DNA of 64,000 nucleotides from Selenomonas_C sp034186105 (GTDB taxonomy: Bacteria; Bacillota; Negativicutes; Selenomonadales; Selenomonadaceae). The DNA is taken from the NCBI GenBank assembly GCA_034186105.1, contig JAXGCE010000044.1, forward strand, positions 6,878 through 70,877, given 5' to 3'. The translations under genes were made by a program, and so were the position numbers. The notes beneath the pieces were generated by a model. That model saw only the letters and a list, made by a program, of their open reading frames with translations. It did not search any database and was not told where the DNA came from. Positions 42,681-52,111 of this stretch are shown here, piece after piece (the first letter of the stretch is position 1; every line of letters begins with the position of its first letter).

Positions 42681-43886
42681 ATGATTTCACGTCCATATTA
42701 TCTTGACCAGCTCCGGAGATGGCGCGAAAAGGATGTCATCAAAGTACTGACGGGAATCCGGCGGTGCGGCAAGTCGACGCTGCTGTCCATATTCCGTGAA
42801 GAACTCTTGCGTGACGGAGTGCCGGAGAAGAACATCATCTCGCTAAACCTCGAAAGCGTCGAAGGCATCGATATCACTGAGAGTCGGCAGCTTCTGCAGT
42901 ATTTTGTCGAAAGACTGCAGCCGGATGGAATGAATTATGTCTTCATTGACGAGGTGCAGCAAGTGGAGCATTTCGAGAAGACCGTGGATGCGCTCTATGT
43001 GCATGAAAACTGCGATGTCTATGTGACAGGTTCGAATTCGCAGCTTCTTTCTGGAGAGCTTGCAACGCGGCTTTCTGGGCGATACATTGAAATCCATATG
43101 CATCCTTTGTCGTTTGCGGAGTTTGCATCAGCACATCCTGGCATGAGCCTGGAGCGGCTCTATCCGCAATATCTGACGAAAAGCTCTTTTCCATATGCGT
43201 CGATGCTCGAAGGCGCGAAGGACGTGCAGCAGTATCTTTCGAGCATCTATGACACTGTCATCTTGAAAGATATTGTCGGGCGGCGGAAGATCGTGAACCA
43301 GGCGCTCCTGAAGAAGATCACACGATTCTTGTTCGACAACATAGGGAATCCATGCTCTGCAAAGAAGATTGCTGATACTCTGACATCCGCTGGAAGCAAG
43401 ACGACTGTCCCGACCGTTGAAAACTATCTTGGTGCGCTGCAGGATGCGTTCTTGTTTTATCGGGCAGACCGGTACGATCTCAAAGGCAAAGAGTACTTGA
43501 AGACGGGCGGAAAATATTATGCTGTCGATCTCGGTTTGCGCCAAATGGTGCTCGGGAATAAGCCGATGGATGCTGGACACATGCTCGAGAACGTCGTCTA
43601 TCTGGAGCTCTTGCGCCGCTATGACGAAGTTTATGTCGGAAAGGCCGGTACGGCAGAGATCGACTTTGTCGCCGTGTGCAACGGAGAACCGTGCTATTAT
43701 CAGGTGGCATATACGGTCATGAGCGATGATGGCAGGACGCTCAGCAGAGAGCTTGCACCGCTCCAGGCAATCAAAGACTACTACGAGCGACACCTTCTGA
43801 CGATGGATCTCGTGCCGTCCGCTTCGCACGACGGCATCCGGCAGGAATATGTGCTCGACTGGTTGGCCAGCGCAGATAATAAATAG
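42681..43886 (+). CDS. AAA ATPase with DUF4143 (AAA_14 family)
   Basis: A 401-residue P-loop protein. ATG 42681 is chosen because AAGGAG (42666-42671) is nine bases before it, while ATG 42672 abuts that site. Walker A is TGIRRCGKSTLL near residue 24, Walker B is YVFIDEVQQVE, a sensor region is VTGSNSQLL, and the C-terminal DUF4143 part ends with a PD-(D/E)xK-like strand (AEIDFVAVCNGEP). This family is common, of unknown role, and often strain-variable. Its codon use is visibly less GC-rich than its neighbours, which suggests transfer. Confidence 0.88.
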   Translation: MISRPYYLDQLRRWREKDVIKVLTGIRRCGKSTLLSIFREELLRDGVPEKNIISLNLESVEGIDITESRQLLQYFVERLQPDGMNYVFIDEVQQVEHFEKTVDALYVHENCDVYVTGSNSQLLSGELATRLSGRYIEIHMHPLSFAEFASAHPGMSLERLYPQYLTKSSFPYASMLEGAKDVQQYLSSIYDTVILKDIVGRRKIVNQALLKKITRFLFDNIGNPCSAKKIADTLTSAGSKTTVPTVENYLGALQDAFLFYRADRYDLKGKEYLKTGGKYYAVDLGLRQMVLGNKPMDAGHMLENVVYLELLRRYDEVYVGKAGTAEIDFVAVCNGEPCYYQVAYTVMSDDGRTLSRELAPLQAIKDYYERHLLTMDLVPSASHDGIRQEYVLDWLASADNK

Positions 43887-43903
43887 AAAGGAGGATGGGA
43901 GCT

Positions 43904-45445
43904 ATGCACCTTCGTGACTTGCCGTTTGGAAAGCGGCTGATGGCACTCGCAGCCGTCGTGCTGACATTCCTGCCAATTCTCGTGCTTGTAGGAACGGGCA
44001 TCGGTATTTTTCATTGGTTGAGCTGGATGACGGGCGGCTGGGAAGTACAGGTCGTGCAGATCTGGCCGCGCGTAGCGCCGATCGCTGTCCACTTTGCCAC
44101 GGCGCGCATGCGCGATGTGGCGGAGCGCGAGAGCTGGGAGCCGCATGAGATGGAGGAACAGTGCCGTTTGCTTGAGGGGAGCGGCATGGCCGTCCTCGTT
44201 GAGAAAGATGGCATGCCGGTCTATCTCTCGCCGGGCGCGCGCGCGGAAACCGTTGTTGCGGAGGCAGAGAAAAAAACTGGGCGCGGTCATGCGGCGCTCG
44301 TCTGGGATGATGCAGGCTTTGCCTATACGTACCATTCGACGCGCGCCATCGACATTTATACGGTGGGACAGGTTTCCATCGAGCCGATGGCACTGACGGC
44401 GTCACAGCGTGAGACACGCCAAAGAGGGCGTGTCATGATCTATGTCCTCTTTGGCGTCGGCCTGTTGGTAGCGCTGCTATTTGCGTTGTTCTTTATTCGC
44501 ACGCTGACGCGCGAAGTTCTGCGGCCACTCGCGGCTATGCGGCGGAGCGCCGTTGCCATCGAACATGGTGATTTTGATGTCTCTGCGCTGCCGCCAGGTA
44601 ACGTGGTAAAAAATGACGAGATCGGCGTGACTTGCCGGAGCTTCGATGCGATGCGGCGCGGCTTGCAGGCCGCACGGGCAGAGCGCGAGCGCTATGAGGC
44701 GAACCGCAAGGAACTGCTCTCCGGCATCGCGCACGACCTCGCGACGCCGCTGACGTCCATCAAGGGGTATGCGAGCGGCATCCTCGACGGCGTTGCGCGG
44801 ACGGAAGAAAAGCGCATGCATTATGCGGCGCAGATCGTGCAGTCCGCTGACATCATGGAGCATCTCGTGCAGAATCTGTTCCTGTTTTCCAAGCTCGATC
44901 TCGGGCGGATCACGTTCGAGCTGACGAATGTCGACCTCTCTGCGTATCTGTCGGATTTCGTCGCAGATCGTGCTGCTTGGTATGAGGAGCAGGGGCTCGG
45001 CGTGGAGCTGCACCTACTGGAAGGTGCTCCCTCCATGGTGGTCGCGCTCGATGCACAGGAGTTCCAGCGCGTCATCGAGAACATCCTCAGCAACGCGCGG
45101 AAATATGGTGGCGAGCAGCCACGCGTCGATATTTCGCTGGTAGCGCGGGACGGCGTGGCAGAGCTCCGCTTTGCCGACCATGGTCCCGGCGTCGCGGCGG
45201 AAGAACTCGGAAAGCTCTTTGAGAGTTTTTACCGTACGGACAAGGCGCGCAGCCAGACGGCGAAGGGCAGCGGCCTCGGCCTCGCCATCGCGCGTCGCAT
45301 CCTCGAGGGCATGGGCGGCACGATCCACGCAGAAGAGACGCCGGGCGGCGGGCTCACGATCGTCTTGCAGCTGCCGCTCGTCCCCAAAACGGAAACGTAT
45401 CAAAAGCCATCTGCACCGCAGGAAAAGGAGAAGGAACCATCATGA
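43904..45445 (+). CDS. membrane sensor histidine kinase
   Basis: A 513-residue kinase. ATG 43904 has AAAGGAGG nine bases before it; ATG 43895 abuts the site. Membrane helices lie at about residues 13-36 and 177-198 around a 140-residue periplasmic sensor. HAMP follows, then the H-box GIAHDLATPLTSIKGY with phospho-acceptor His277, and the ATPase domain with N-box IENILSNARKYGG, G-boxes ADHGPGV and GSGLGLAIAR. It overlaps the response regulator gene by four bases. Adjacent envelope-modification genes suggest an envelope-stress role (inference). Confidence 0.94.
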   Translation: MHLRDLPFGKRLMALAAVVLTFLPILVLVGTGIGIFHWLSWMTGGWEVQVVQIWPRVAPIAVHFATARMRDVAERESWEPHEMEEQCRLLEGSGMAVLVEKDGMPVYLSPGARAETVVAEAEKKTGRGHAALVWDDAGFAYTYHSTRAIDIYTVGQVSIEPMALTASQRETRQRGRVMIYVLFGVGLLVALLFALFFIRTLTREVLRPLAAMRRSAVAIEHGDFDVSALPPGNVVKNDEIGVTCRSFDAMRRGLQAARAERERYEANRKELLSGIAHDLATPLTSIKGYASGILDGVARTEEKRMHYAAQIVQSADIMEHLVQNLFLFSKLDLGRITFELTNVDLSAYLSDFVADRAAWYEEQGLGVELHLLEGAPSMVVALDAQEFQRVIENILSNARKYGGEQPRVDISLVARDGVAELRFADHGPGVAAEELGKLFESFYRTDKARSQTAKGSGLGLAIARRILEGMGGTIHAEETPGGGLTIVLQLPLVPKTETYQKPSAPQEKEKEPS

Positions 45446-46137
45446 AGCACATCTTGATTGTCGAAGACGACCGCGCCATCCGCGAACTCGAGCAGGATTA
45501 TCTGGAAGCGGCAGGCTTTGCCGTCGATACGGCGGCCGAGGGGCGCAAGGGGCGGGAGCTTGCGCTTGCCAAGGACTATGATCTGATCGTGCTCGACATC
45601 ATGCTGCCATTTGTCGACGGTTTCACGATCTGCAAGGCCGTCCGCGCACAAAAAGAACCCCCGGTGCTCTTTGTCACAGCGAAACAGGAAGACGGTGACA
45701 AAGTCCGAGGCTTTGGAGAGGGAGCCGATGACTATATCGTCAAGCCATTCAGCCCGGCAGAATTCGTGGCGCGCGTCAAGGCGCATCTCGCGCGCTATGC
45801 ACGCCTGACCGGCGTGCGCGAGGCGGCGCACCGTTCTCTGGCGTTCGGCGCGCTTGAGATCCTGCCGGAGGAGCATCGCGTGTTCCGCGATGGCGTGGAA
45901 CTCGCGCTGACGCATCGCGAGTTTGACTTGCTCTGCTTTCTCGCAGAGAATGCCGGCCTCGTCTTTTCCATGGATCAGCTGTTTGAAAAAGTCTGGGGGC
46001 TCGACGCCATCGGCGACACGGCGACGGTGCGCGTCCACATCAACCGTTTGCGTGACAAGATCGAACCGAATCCGCAGAAGCCGGTGTACATTGAGACGGT
46101 ATGGGGCGTGGGCTATCGCTTCCATTCGGAGAAATGA
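45442..46137 (+). CDS. OmpR-family response regulator
   Basis: A 231-residue regulator with receiver domain (acidic pocket EDD at 8-10, phospho-acceptor Asp52 in VLDIMLPFVDG, Lys in SPAEF-preceding VKPF) and a C-terminal winged helix (LTHREFDLLCFLAENAG, VRVHINRLRDKI, GVGYRF). The ATG overlaps the kinase stop. The 3' end overlaps the reading frame of the convergent glycosyltransferase remnant by 98 bases. Confidence 0.95.
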   Translation: MKHILIVEDDRAIRELEQDYLEAAGFAVDTAAEGRKGRELALAKDYDLIVLDIMLPFVDGFTICKAVRAQKEPPVLFVTAKQEDGDKVRGFGEGADDYIVKPFSPAEFVARVKAHLARYARLTGVREAAHRSLAFGALEILPEEHRVFRDGVELALTHREFDLLCFLAENAGLVFSMDQLFEKVWGLDAIGDTATVRVHINRLRDKIEPNPQKPVYIETVWGVGYRFHSEK

Positions 46138-46947
46138 GGTAGAGCGGGCGGTCTTTGACCTCGCGGAAGATATGGCCGATGTATTCGCCGAGGACGCCGA
46201 GCACGAGGAGCTGCATGCCGCCGAAGAACGACAGGCAGACCATGATCGTCGACCAGCCGGGCACGGTCTCACCCTCGAAGGTTTCATAGAAGACATGGCC
46301 GAGCAGCGCAAAGCTCAGGAGCAGGCAGACGAGGCCAATGTAAAAAGAGAGGCGTAGCGGCAGGATGGAGTTCGCGAGGATGCCGTCGAGCGCGAATTTC
46401 GCCATCTTTTTCAGAGAAAATTTCGAATGGCCGGCATAGCGCTCGGGCGCGATAAATGGCACCTGGATCTGGCGGAAGCCCATGGCGCCGACGAGGCCGC
46501 GGATGAAGCGGTCATGCTCGCGGTACGTGCGGAATGCCAGCACGGCTGTGCGATCCATGAGGCGGAAATCGGAGCCGCCGGGCTGGACGGGGACGTCGGA
46601 GACAAGGTTCAAGACTTTGTAGTAATACTTTGACGTGAGACGCTTGAAGGGGGAGACGCCCTCCGTCGTCTGGCGGACGGTCTGGATGATGTCGTAGCCC
46701 TGCTCCCAGAGCGCGAGCAGGCGTGGCAAGAGCGCGGGCGGATGTTGCATGTCGCCATCCATCGTGATGACGGCATCGCCGTCTGCATGGTCGAGGCCGC
46801 ACGTCAGCGCGGCTTGGTGGCCATAGTTGCGTGAGAGGCAGAGCGCATGGACGTGCGGGTCGCTCGCGGCCGTCTCGCGCAGGACGGCGCGGCTTTTTGC
46901 GGCAGAGCCGTCATCGACGAAGAGGATGTCATACGTGTACGGCGGCG
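46040..46947 (-). pseudogene. GtrB/ArnC-type family 2 glycosyltransferase, 5'-truncated
   Basis: On the minus strand the frame begins without a start codon at YDILFVDDGS and continues through SRNYGHQAALTCGLDHADGD, MDGDMQHPPALLP (metal and donor binding) and two C-terminal membrane helices ending FREVKDRPLYLI. These are features of polyprenyl-phosphate hexose transferases. The first 35-40 residues usual in the family are missing; upstream the sequence switches, near 46947, to the body of another glycosyltransferase gene in a different frame. An internal ATG (46762) could start a shorter product without the DDG motif. The C-terminus runs 98 bases antisense into the response regulator gene. Confidence 0.75.
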
Positions 46948-47541
46948 CTCCCAGCCGAGGAACAGCAGGATGATGAGGCCGGGCAGGCAGAGGCCGATCG
47001 GGCCTTTCGTCAGCACGGCGATGCTAGCGCAGAAGAACGCGGCATAGTACCAGCGATTTTGCCGCTCTGTATAGCCGATGTAGAACGCGATGAGCATGGC
47101 GCTCATGGCAGCGACGAGCGTCATGTCCGTGATGACGGCATGGCCGATATACCAGAGCGCGACAGACGAGCCGAGCACGAGCGCGGCGAGGAAGCCCGTG
47201 CGCTCGCCATAGAGGCGGCGGCCGAAGAAGTAGGTCAGGAACAGCGTCACGGTCGAAAAGACAGCGGGGAAAAACCGCGCCGCGAAATCCGTCTGTCCGA
47301 AGAGCTCGAATGCGGCGATGAGTTCCCAGTAAAAGAAGACAGGCTTGTCGTACCAATAGTGCCCATAGATGCGCGGCGATAGCCAGTCACCTGAGGCGAT
47401 CATCTCCTTTGCGGTCTCGACGTAGTTCGACTCCACGGGATCCGTGATCGGCAGGCCGCCGCTGCCGACAAAGAAGATGGGGATGGCAAAGCAGGCGAGT
47501 ACGATTATGTGCTGCCTCGTTGCGCTGGGAGTTACCTGCAT
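46948..47541 (-). pseudogene. ArnT-like lipid A glycosyltransferase (GT83/PMT_2), 3'-truncated
   Basis: About 200 of the usual 500-plus residues remain. The opening is normal: ATG 47541 follows AAGGAGAGATAAC on the minus strand, then the first helix and the conserved block with ITDPVESNYVETAKEMI, GDWLSPRIYGHYWYDKPVFF and FAARFFPA. The reading stays good through LTKGPIGLCLPGLIILLFLGWERR and then breaks into the out-of-frame GtrB-like gene, giving a nonsense tail to 46804. ArnT enzymes add aminoarabinose to lipid A, which fits a diderm Negativicute. A deletion joining two neighbouring genes is the simplest explanation. Confidence 0.78.
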
Positions 47542-47639
47542 GTTATCTCTCCTTGCTATGATGTGTTCCGTAGCGTTCCATACTTGATGATTTCATGGTA
47601 GCGTGAACGTTTAAACAATCTGTAACGGAAAGGTTTCTT

Positions 47640-48059
47640 ATGCGTAACATCATCCTCAATGCGGACGACTTCGGCCGTCATGCGCTCATCAATGCGGCCG
47701 TGCGCGATGGCGTCGAGCGCGGCGTGCTGCGGTCGGCGAGCCTCATGGCAGGCGAGCCCGCCTTCGATGACGCCGTCGCCATCGCAAAGGCGCATCCTGC
47801 GCTCGGCATCGGCGTCCACTTCACACTCGTCGATGGCCGTCCCGTGCTGCCGCCTGCGCGCGTGATGTCGCTCGTCGGTGCCGATGGTCGCTTCCGGCCG
47901 AATCATATGGTCTTCGTCCGCGACTATCTCTGCGGCCGCATCCGCCGTGACGACATCCGCCGCGAGCTCGCGGCGCAGGCGCTTTCGAGCGTGAACTATA
48001 TGAAGGCTTTTTCATTGAAATCCCAACCAATGTATGATAAGATAGATGTCAACTTGTGA
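47640..48059 (+). pseudogene. ChbG/YdjC-like carbohydrate deacetylase, 3'-truncated
   Basis: The N-terminal part is typical: NIILNADDFGRHALINAAV (metal-binding Asp pair), SLMAGEPAFDDAVAIAK, IGVHFTLVDGRPVLPP and FRPNHMVFVRDYLCGRI. Family members run to about 250-290 residues; this one is 139 and the last 25 residues (from about 47985) look like read-through of the AT-richer region before pheS. ATG 47640 follows ACGGAAAGG. It is divergent from the arnT remnant. The frame stops within the pheS promoter region. Confidence 0.75.
48015..48043 (+). promoter_or_regulatory. pheST promoter
   Basis: TTGAAA (48015-48020), 17-base spacer, TAAGAT (48038-48043), just before the T-box leader and inside the tail of the truncated deacetylase frame. 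Confidence 0.65.
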
Positions 48060-48290
48060 TGAAGAAGGAAAGTAGCCGCTCGTGCGTCGCTAGAGAGTCC
48101 CGTCAGCTGGAAAGGGATGATGGTGCGGGTCGTGAAGTTCCCTTTGGAGCAGCCGGGTGAAGTGTTTTTTTGCATGTGGTAGTCCGGACGCTGGCCGCGT
48201 ATGGCTATGAAAAGAAAGTAACAAATCAGGGTGGTACCGCGAAGACATGTCTCCGCCCCTGCTGCAAGGCGGGGACGGAGCATTTTTATT
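48055..48290 (+). ncRNA. T-box leader of pheST
   Basis: Contains the T-box sequence AGGGTGGTACCGCG (48228-48241) and a terminator stem CTCCGCCCC/GGGGACGGAG (48251-48280) followed by a T-rich tail. A TTC triplet (48138-48140) in the upper part, in GTGAAGTTCCC, fits the phenylalanine specifier. Uncharged tRNA-Phe should prevent termination. Confidence 0.93.
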
Positions 48291-48336
48291 TTCGCCTCCC
48301 GTAGTCATTCCCTTATTTAGGAGGTAGTTTTTCTTT

Positions 48337-49368
48337 ATGATGGAAGAAAAGATCGAACAGCTGAAGGCCCAGGCGGCCGAAGCCATCCAGCATGCGGCTG
48401 GGAATCTCTCTGAGCTCGACGACATCCGCGTGAAGTTCCTCGGCAAGAAGGGCGAATTCACGTCGATTCTGCGCGGCATGGGCGCACTCGCGAAAGAAGA
48501 CCGCCCGAAGGTCGGCAAGATCGTCAATGAGGCGAAAGCTCAGATCGAGGCATTGATCGCGGAGAAGAACGAGGAGCTCAAAGCACGCGAACTCGCAAGC
48601 CGCCTCGCGAGCGAGAAGATCGACGTCACGTTGCCGGGCCGCGAGCAGCCGCTCGGCCATCTGCATCCGCTGACACTGACGCTCGAGCGCATCAAGGCCA
48701 TCTTCTTCCGCATGGGCTTCTCTGTTGAAGAGGGCCCCGAGATCGAGAAAGACTACTTCAACTTCGAAGCGCTGAACCTGCCGAAAGATCATCCGGCACG
48801 CGACATGCAAGATTCTTTCTACATCACGGAAGACATCCTCATGCGTTCGCAGACGTCACCGGTGCAGGCACGCACGATGCAGAAGAATGAGCCGAACGCG
48901 CCGATCCGCATGATCGCGCCGGGCCGCGTCTATCGCCGCGATGAGTATGACGCGACGCATTCGCCGATGTTCACGCAGGTCGAGGGCCTCGTCATCGACA
49001 AGGGCATCACGATGGCCGACCTCAAAGGCACGCTCGAACTCTTTTTGCATCAGATTTTCAGCGAGGACGTCAAGATCCGTCTGCGTCCGAGCTTCTTCCC
49101 CTTCACGGAGCCGTCGGCCGAGGTCGATATCTCCTGCGTCATGTGTCATGGCAAGGGCTGCAAGGTCTGCAAGGGCACGGGCTGGCTCGAAATCCTCGGC
49201 GCCGGCATGGTGCATCCGCACGTCCTCGAAATGAGCGGCTATGATCCAAAGGTCGTCAGCGGCTTTGCGTTCGGCATGGGCGTCGAGCGCATCGCGATGT
49301 TGTCGTACGGCGTCGATGACCTGCGTCTGTTCTACGACAATGACATGCGCTTCCTGAAGCAGTTCTGA
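48337..49368 (+). CDS. pheS: phenylalanyl-tRNA synthetase alpha subunit
   Basis: Catalytic subunit of the alpha2-beta2 enzyme, 343 residues. It has an N-terminal coiled coil, then class II motifs: VEEGPEIEKDYFNFEALN, PIRMIAPGRVYRRDEYDATH (motif 2) and GFAFGMGVERIAML (motif 3). The insert CVMCHGKGCKVCKGTGW has four Cys, a zinc-like knuckle seen in several Firmicutes. ATG 48337 follows TTAGGAGGTAG; ATG 48340 is an alternative. Confidence 0.97.
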   Translation: MMEEKIEQLKAQAAEAIQHAAGNLSELDDIRVKFLGKKGEFTSILRGMGALAKEDRPKVGKIVNEAKAQIEALIAEKNEELKARELASRLASEKIDVTLPGREQPLGHLHPLTLTLERIKAIFFRMGFSVEEGPEIEKDYFNFEALNLPKDHPARDMQDSFYITEDILMRSQTSPVQARTMQKNEPNAPIRMIAPGRVYRRDEYDATHSPMFTQVEGLVIDKGITMADLKGTLELFLHQIFSEDVKIRLRPSFFPFTEPSAEVDISCVMCHGKGCKVCKGTGWLEILGAGMVHPHVLEMSGYDPKVVSGFAFGMGVERIAMLSYGVDDLRLFYDNDMRFLKQF

Positions 49369-49394
49369 GTTCGAGTGAAGGAGAAATAGATAAC

Positions 49395-51830
49395 ATGCAA
49401 GTTTCCATCAAATGGTTAAAAGACTATATTGACTTTGATTTGTCCCCGGAGGAGCTCGCCGACCGCTTCACGATGGCGGGCGTGCCGGTCGAGAATGTCA
49501 TCCGCGCCGACGCCGGCCTCGAGAGCGTTGTCACGGGTCGCATTGAAAAGATCGAGCGCCATCCAGACTCCGACCATCTCTGGGTCTGCCAGATGAATGT
49601 CGGAAAGCCGGAGCTCATCCAGATTATCACGGGCGCGCAGAACGTCCATCAGGGCGATATCGTGCCTGTCGCGATGGTCGGCGCGCATCTGCCGAATGGC
49701 CTGCACATCAAGAAGGGCAAGCTGCGCGGCCTGCCTTCCAATGGCATGCTCTGCTCGGCAGGTGAGCTCCATCTCGACACGACGAACATGACGGAAGAGC
49801 AGCTCGACGGCATTTTCCTGTTGCCAAAAGACACGCCTGTCGGCGTGCCGGCGAAAGACGTGCTCGGCAAGAGCGACGTCGTGCTCGAGTTCGAGCTTAC
49901 GGCAAACCGCGGCGACTGCTTCAGCGTGCTCGGCCTCGTGCGCGAGATCGCCGTGCTGACGGGGAACGAGCCGAAATGGCCGGCGATCGCCTGCAAGGAA
50001 GACGATGCAGCAAAGGCGGCCGATCTCGTCCGCGTCGGCATCGAGGCGCATGACCTCTGCGACCGCTTCAGCGCGCGCGTTGTCAAGAACGTCAAGATCG
50101 GCCCGTCTCCGGAATGGATGCAGCAGCGCCTTGAAGGGGCGGGCATCCGCGCCATCAACAATGTTGTCGATGTCACGAACTTCGTCATGCTCGAGCTCGG
50201 CCAGCCGATGCATGCATATGACTACGATGAGATTACGGGTCATGAGCTGACGGCGCGCCGTGCGAAGGCAGGCGAAAACCTCCATACGCTCGACGACACG
50301 GATCGCCTCGCGAAAGGCGACGAACTCGTCATCGCGGACGCCGAGCATCCAGCAGGCCTCGCGGGCATCATGGGCGGCTTTGAGACGGAGATCACGGACA
50401 AGACGACGACGGTTGTCTTCGAGGCCGCGTCGTTCTATGGCCCGAGCATCCGCCGCACGTCGCGTGCCTGCGGCCTGCACTCTGAGGCGTCCGGCCGTTT
50501 CGAGCGTGGCGTTGATGTCACGAACACGCCGCGCGCCCTCGACCGCGCCTGCCAGCTGTTGCAGGACATGGGCGCCTGCACGGTCACGCAGGGCATCGTC
50601 GACTGCTATCCAGAGCCAAAGACGCCGACGACGATTGATTTCACGGCCAAAGAGATCAATGGCCGTCTCGGCACGGAGCTCTCGGGCGAAAAGATGGTCG
50701 CCATCCTCACGAAGCTCGGTTTCACAGTCGAGGACAAGGGCGGCGAGAGCTATCACGTCACCGTACCGTCGTGGCGCAACGACTGCTCGCGCATGGACGA
50801 CCTCTCCGAGGAAGTCGCGCGCATCTATGGCTTTGACAATATCGTTTCGACGACGCCATTCGGCCGCATGATGCAGGGCCATCAGAGCGAAAAACAGGCA
50901 TTTGAGTCGCAGATCAAGCACATCCTCGTCTCGCTCGGCATGACGGAAGAGCTGTCATTCAGCTTCACGAGCACGGACCTCTTTGACAAGTTGCGCGTGC
51001 CGGAGGACTCCGAGCTCCGCCAGGCCATCCCCATCATGAACCCGCTGACGGACGAGGCGCCGCTCGTGCGCACGTGCCTTTTGACGAGCATCATGGAGAA
51101 CGCCGTGCGCAACTTCTCGCGCAAGAACATGGATCTGAAGCTCTTTGACGTTGCGCCAGTCTTCTATCCGAAAGCGCTGCCGCTCACGGAGCTGCCGGAC
51201 GAGAAGCTGAAAATCGTCGGTCTCATCACGGGACGTCGCAATGCTGCGTCATGGAACCAGACGAACGACATGGTCGATTTCTATGACATGAAGGGGATCG
51301 TCGAGCAGATGCTTGCGCGTCTCGGCATCGCAAAATACACGGTTGAGGCTGGCGAGCATTTCGCACTGCATCCGGGCAAGACGGCGCTGTTCAAGAAGGG
51401 GCGCGACGTCATTGCGACGGTCGGCGAGCTGCACCCCGAGGCCGCAGCGAACTTCGGCATCAAGCAGAAAGTCTATCTCTTTGAGATGGATCTTGAAACG
51501 CTCATGAAGTACGCGAGCAAGAAATTCCATTTCGAATCGCTGCCGAAGTATCCGGCCATCGAGCGCGACCTCGCACTGCTCGTCGATACGGACGTGCAGG
51601 CGGCTGACATCGAGAAGGTCATCGGCAAGAATGGCGGCAAGCAGTTCACGGGCGTCACGTTGTTCGATGTCTATACGGGCAAGAACATCGCCGAAGGCAA
51701 GAAGAGCCTCGCGTTCCGCCTGACGTTCCAGAGCAAGGATCGCACGCTGACGGATGACGAGGCCGACACGGCTTTCCAAAACGTCGTCGCGGCCGTCGAG
51801 AAGTCCTTCCATGCAGAGCTTCGCGCATAA
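49395..51830 (+). CDS. pheT: phenylalanyl-tRNA synthetase beta subunit
   Basis: An 811-residue subunit. Domains in order: tRNA-binding EMAP-like fold (residues 40-150), B3/B4 editing domain (residues about 210-380), B5 domain, the inactive class II core and a C-terminal anticodon-binding domain (FPKYPAIERDLALLVD type, here SLPKYPAIERDLALL). It starts 26 bases after pheS. Editing of mischarged Tyr-tRNA is the known role of B3/B4. Confidence 0.97.
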   Translation: MQVSIKWLKDYIDFDLSPEELADRFTMAGVPVENVIRADAGLESVVTGRIEKIERHPDSDHLWVCQMNVGKPELIQIITGAQNVHQGDIVPVAMVGAHLPNGLHIKKGKLRGLPSNGMLCSAGELHLDTTNMTEEQLDGIFLLPKDTPVGVPAKDVLGKSDVVLEFELTANRGDCFSVLGLVREIAVLTGNEPKWPAIACKEDDAAKAADLVRVGIEAHDLCDRFSARVVKNVKIGPSPEWMQQRLEGAGIRAINNVVDVTNFVMLELGQPMHAYDYDEITGHELTARRAKAGENLHTLDDTDRLAKGDELVIADAEHPAGLAGIMGGFETEITDKTTTVVFEAASFYGPSIRRTSRACGLHSEASGRFERGVDVTNTPRALDRACQLLQDMGACTVTQGIVDCYPEPKTPTTIDFTAKEINGRLGTELSGEKMVAILTKLGFTVEDKGGESYHVTVPSWRNDCSRMDDLSEEVARIYGFDNIVSTTPFGRMMQGHQSEKQAFESQIKHILVSLGMTEELSFSFTSTDLFDKLRVPEDSELRQAIPIMNPLTDEAPLVRTCLLTSIMENAVRNFSRKNMDLKLFDVAPVFYPKALPLTELPDEKLKIVGLITGRRNAASWNQTNDMVDFYDMKGIVEQMLARLGIAKYTVEAGEHFALHPGKTALFKKGRDVIATVGELHPEAAANFGIKQKVYLFEMDLETLMKYASKKFHFESLPKYPAIERDLALLVDTDVQAADIEKVIGKNGGKQFTGVTLFDVYTGKNIAEGKKSLAFRLTFQSKDRTLTDDEADTAFQNVVAAVEKSFHAELRA

Positions 51831-51846
51831 AAGAGCAGGTGATTTC

Positions 51847-52101
51847 ATGGAAAAGAAACCGAGCCAGAAAGTGAACGTCGAGATCTTCGGCGACACGTAT
51901 CCGTTTAAGACGGATGGCGATCCCGAGGAGCTGCGCCGCCTCGCGTCCCTCGTCGATGAACGCATGAAGACGGCCGCGAAGATGACGCGCAGTCTCGACA
52001 CGCGCAAGATCGCCGTGCTCGCGGCACTGCAGATGGCGAGCGAGTACGCCGAGCTCAAGAAAGACTATGACGAGCTCGTGCAGCTGCTCGAGGACAAGTA
52101 A
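51847..52101 (+). CDS. zapA: cell division protein ZapA
   Basis: An 84-residue FtsZ-ring stabiliser with the pattern VNVEIFGDTYPFKTDGDPEELRRLASLVDERM and a C-terminal coiled coil. ATG 51847 follows AGAGCAGGTG. It lies 16 bases after pheT, the usual place in Firmicutes. Confidence 0.9.
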   Translation: MEKKPSQKVNVEIFGDTYPFKTDGDPEELRRLASLVDERMKTAAKMTRSLDTRKIAVLAALQMASEYAELKKDYDELVQLLEDK

Positions 52102-52111
52102 GGAGAGGGCC

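Noticed and set aside
46804..46947. C-terminal tail of the arnT frame (Ser/Arg/Thr-rich)
   Set aside because: It is the out-of-frame reading of the glycosyltransferase 2 gene, not a real extension.
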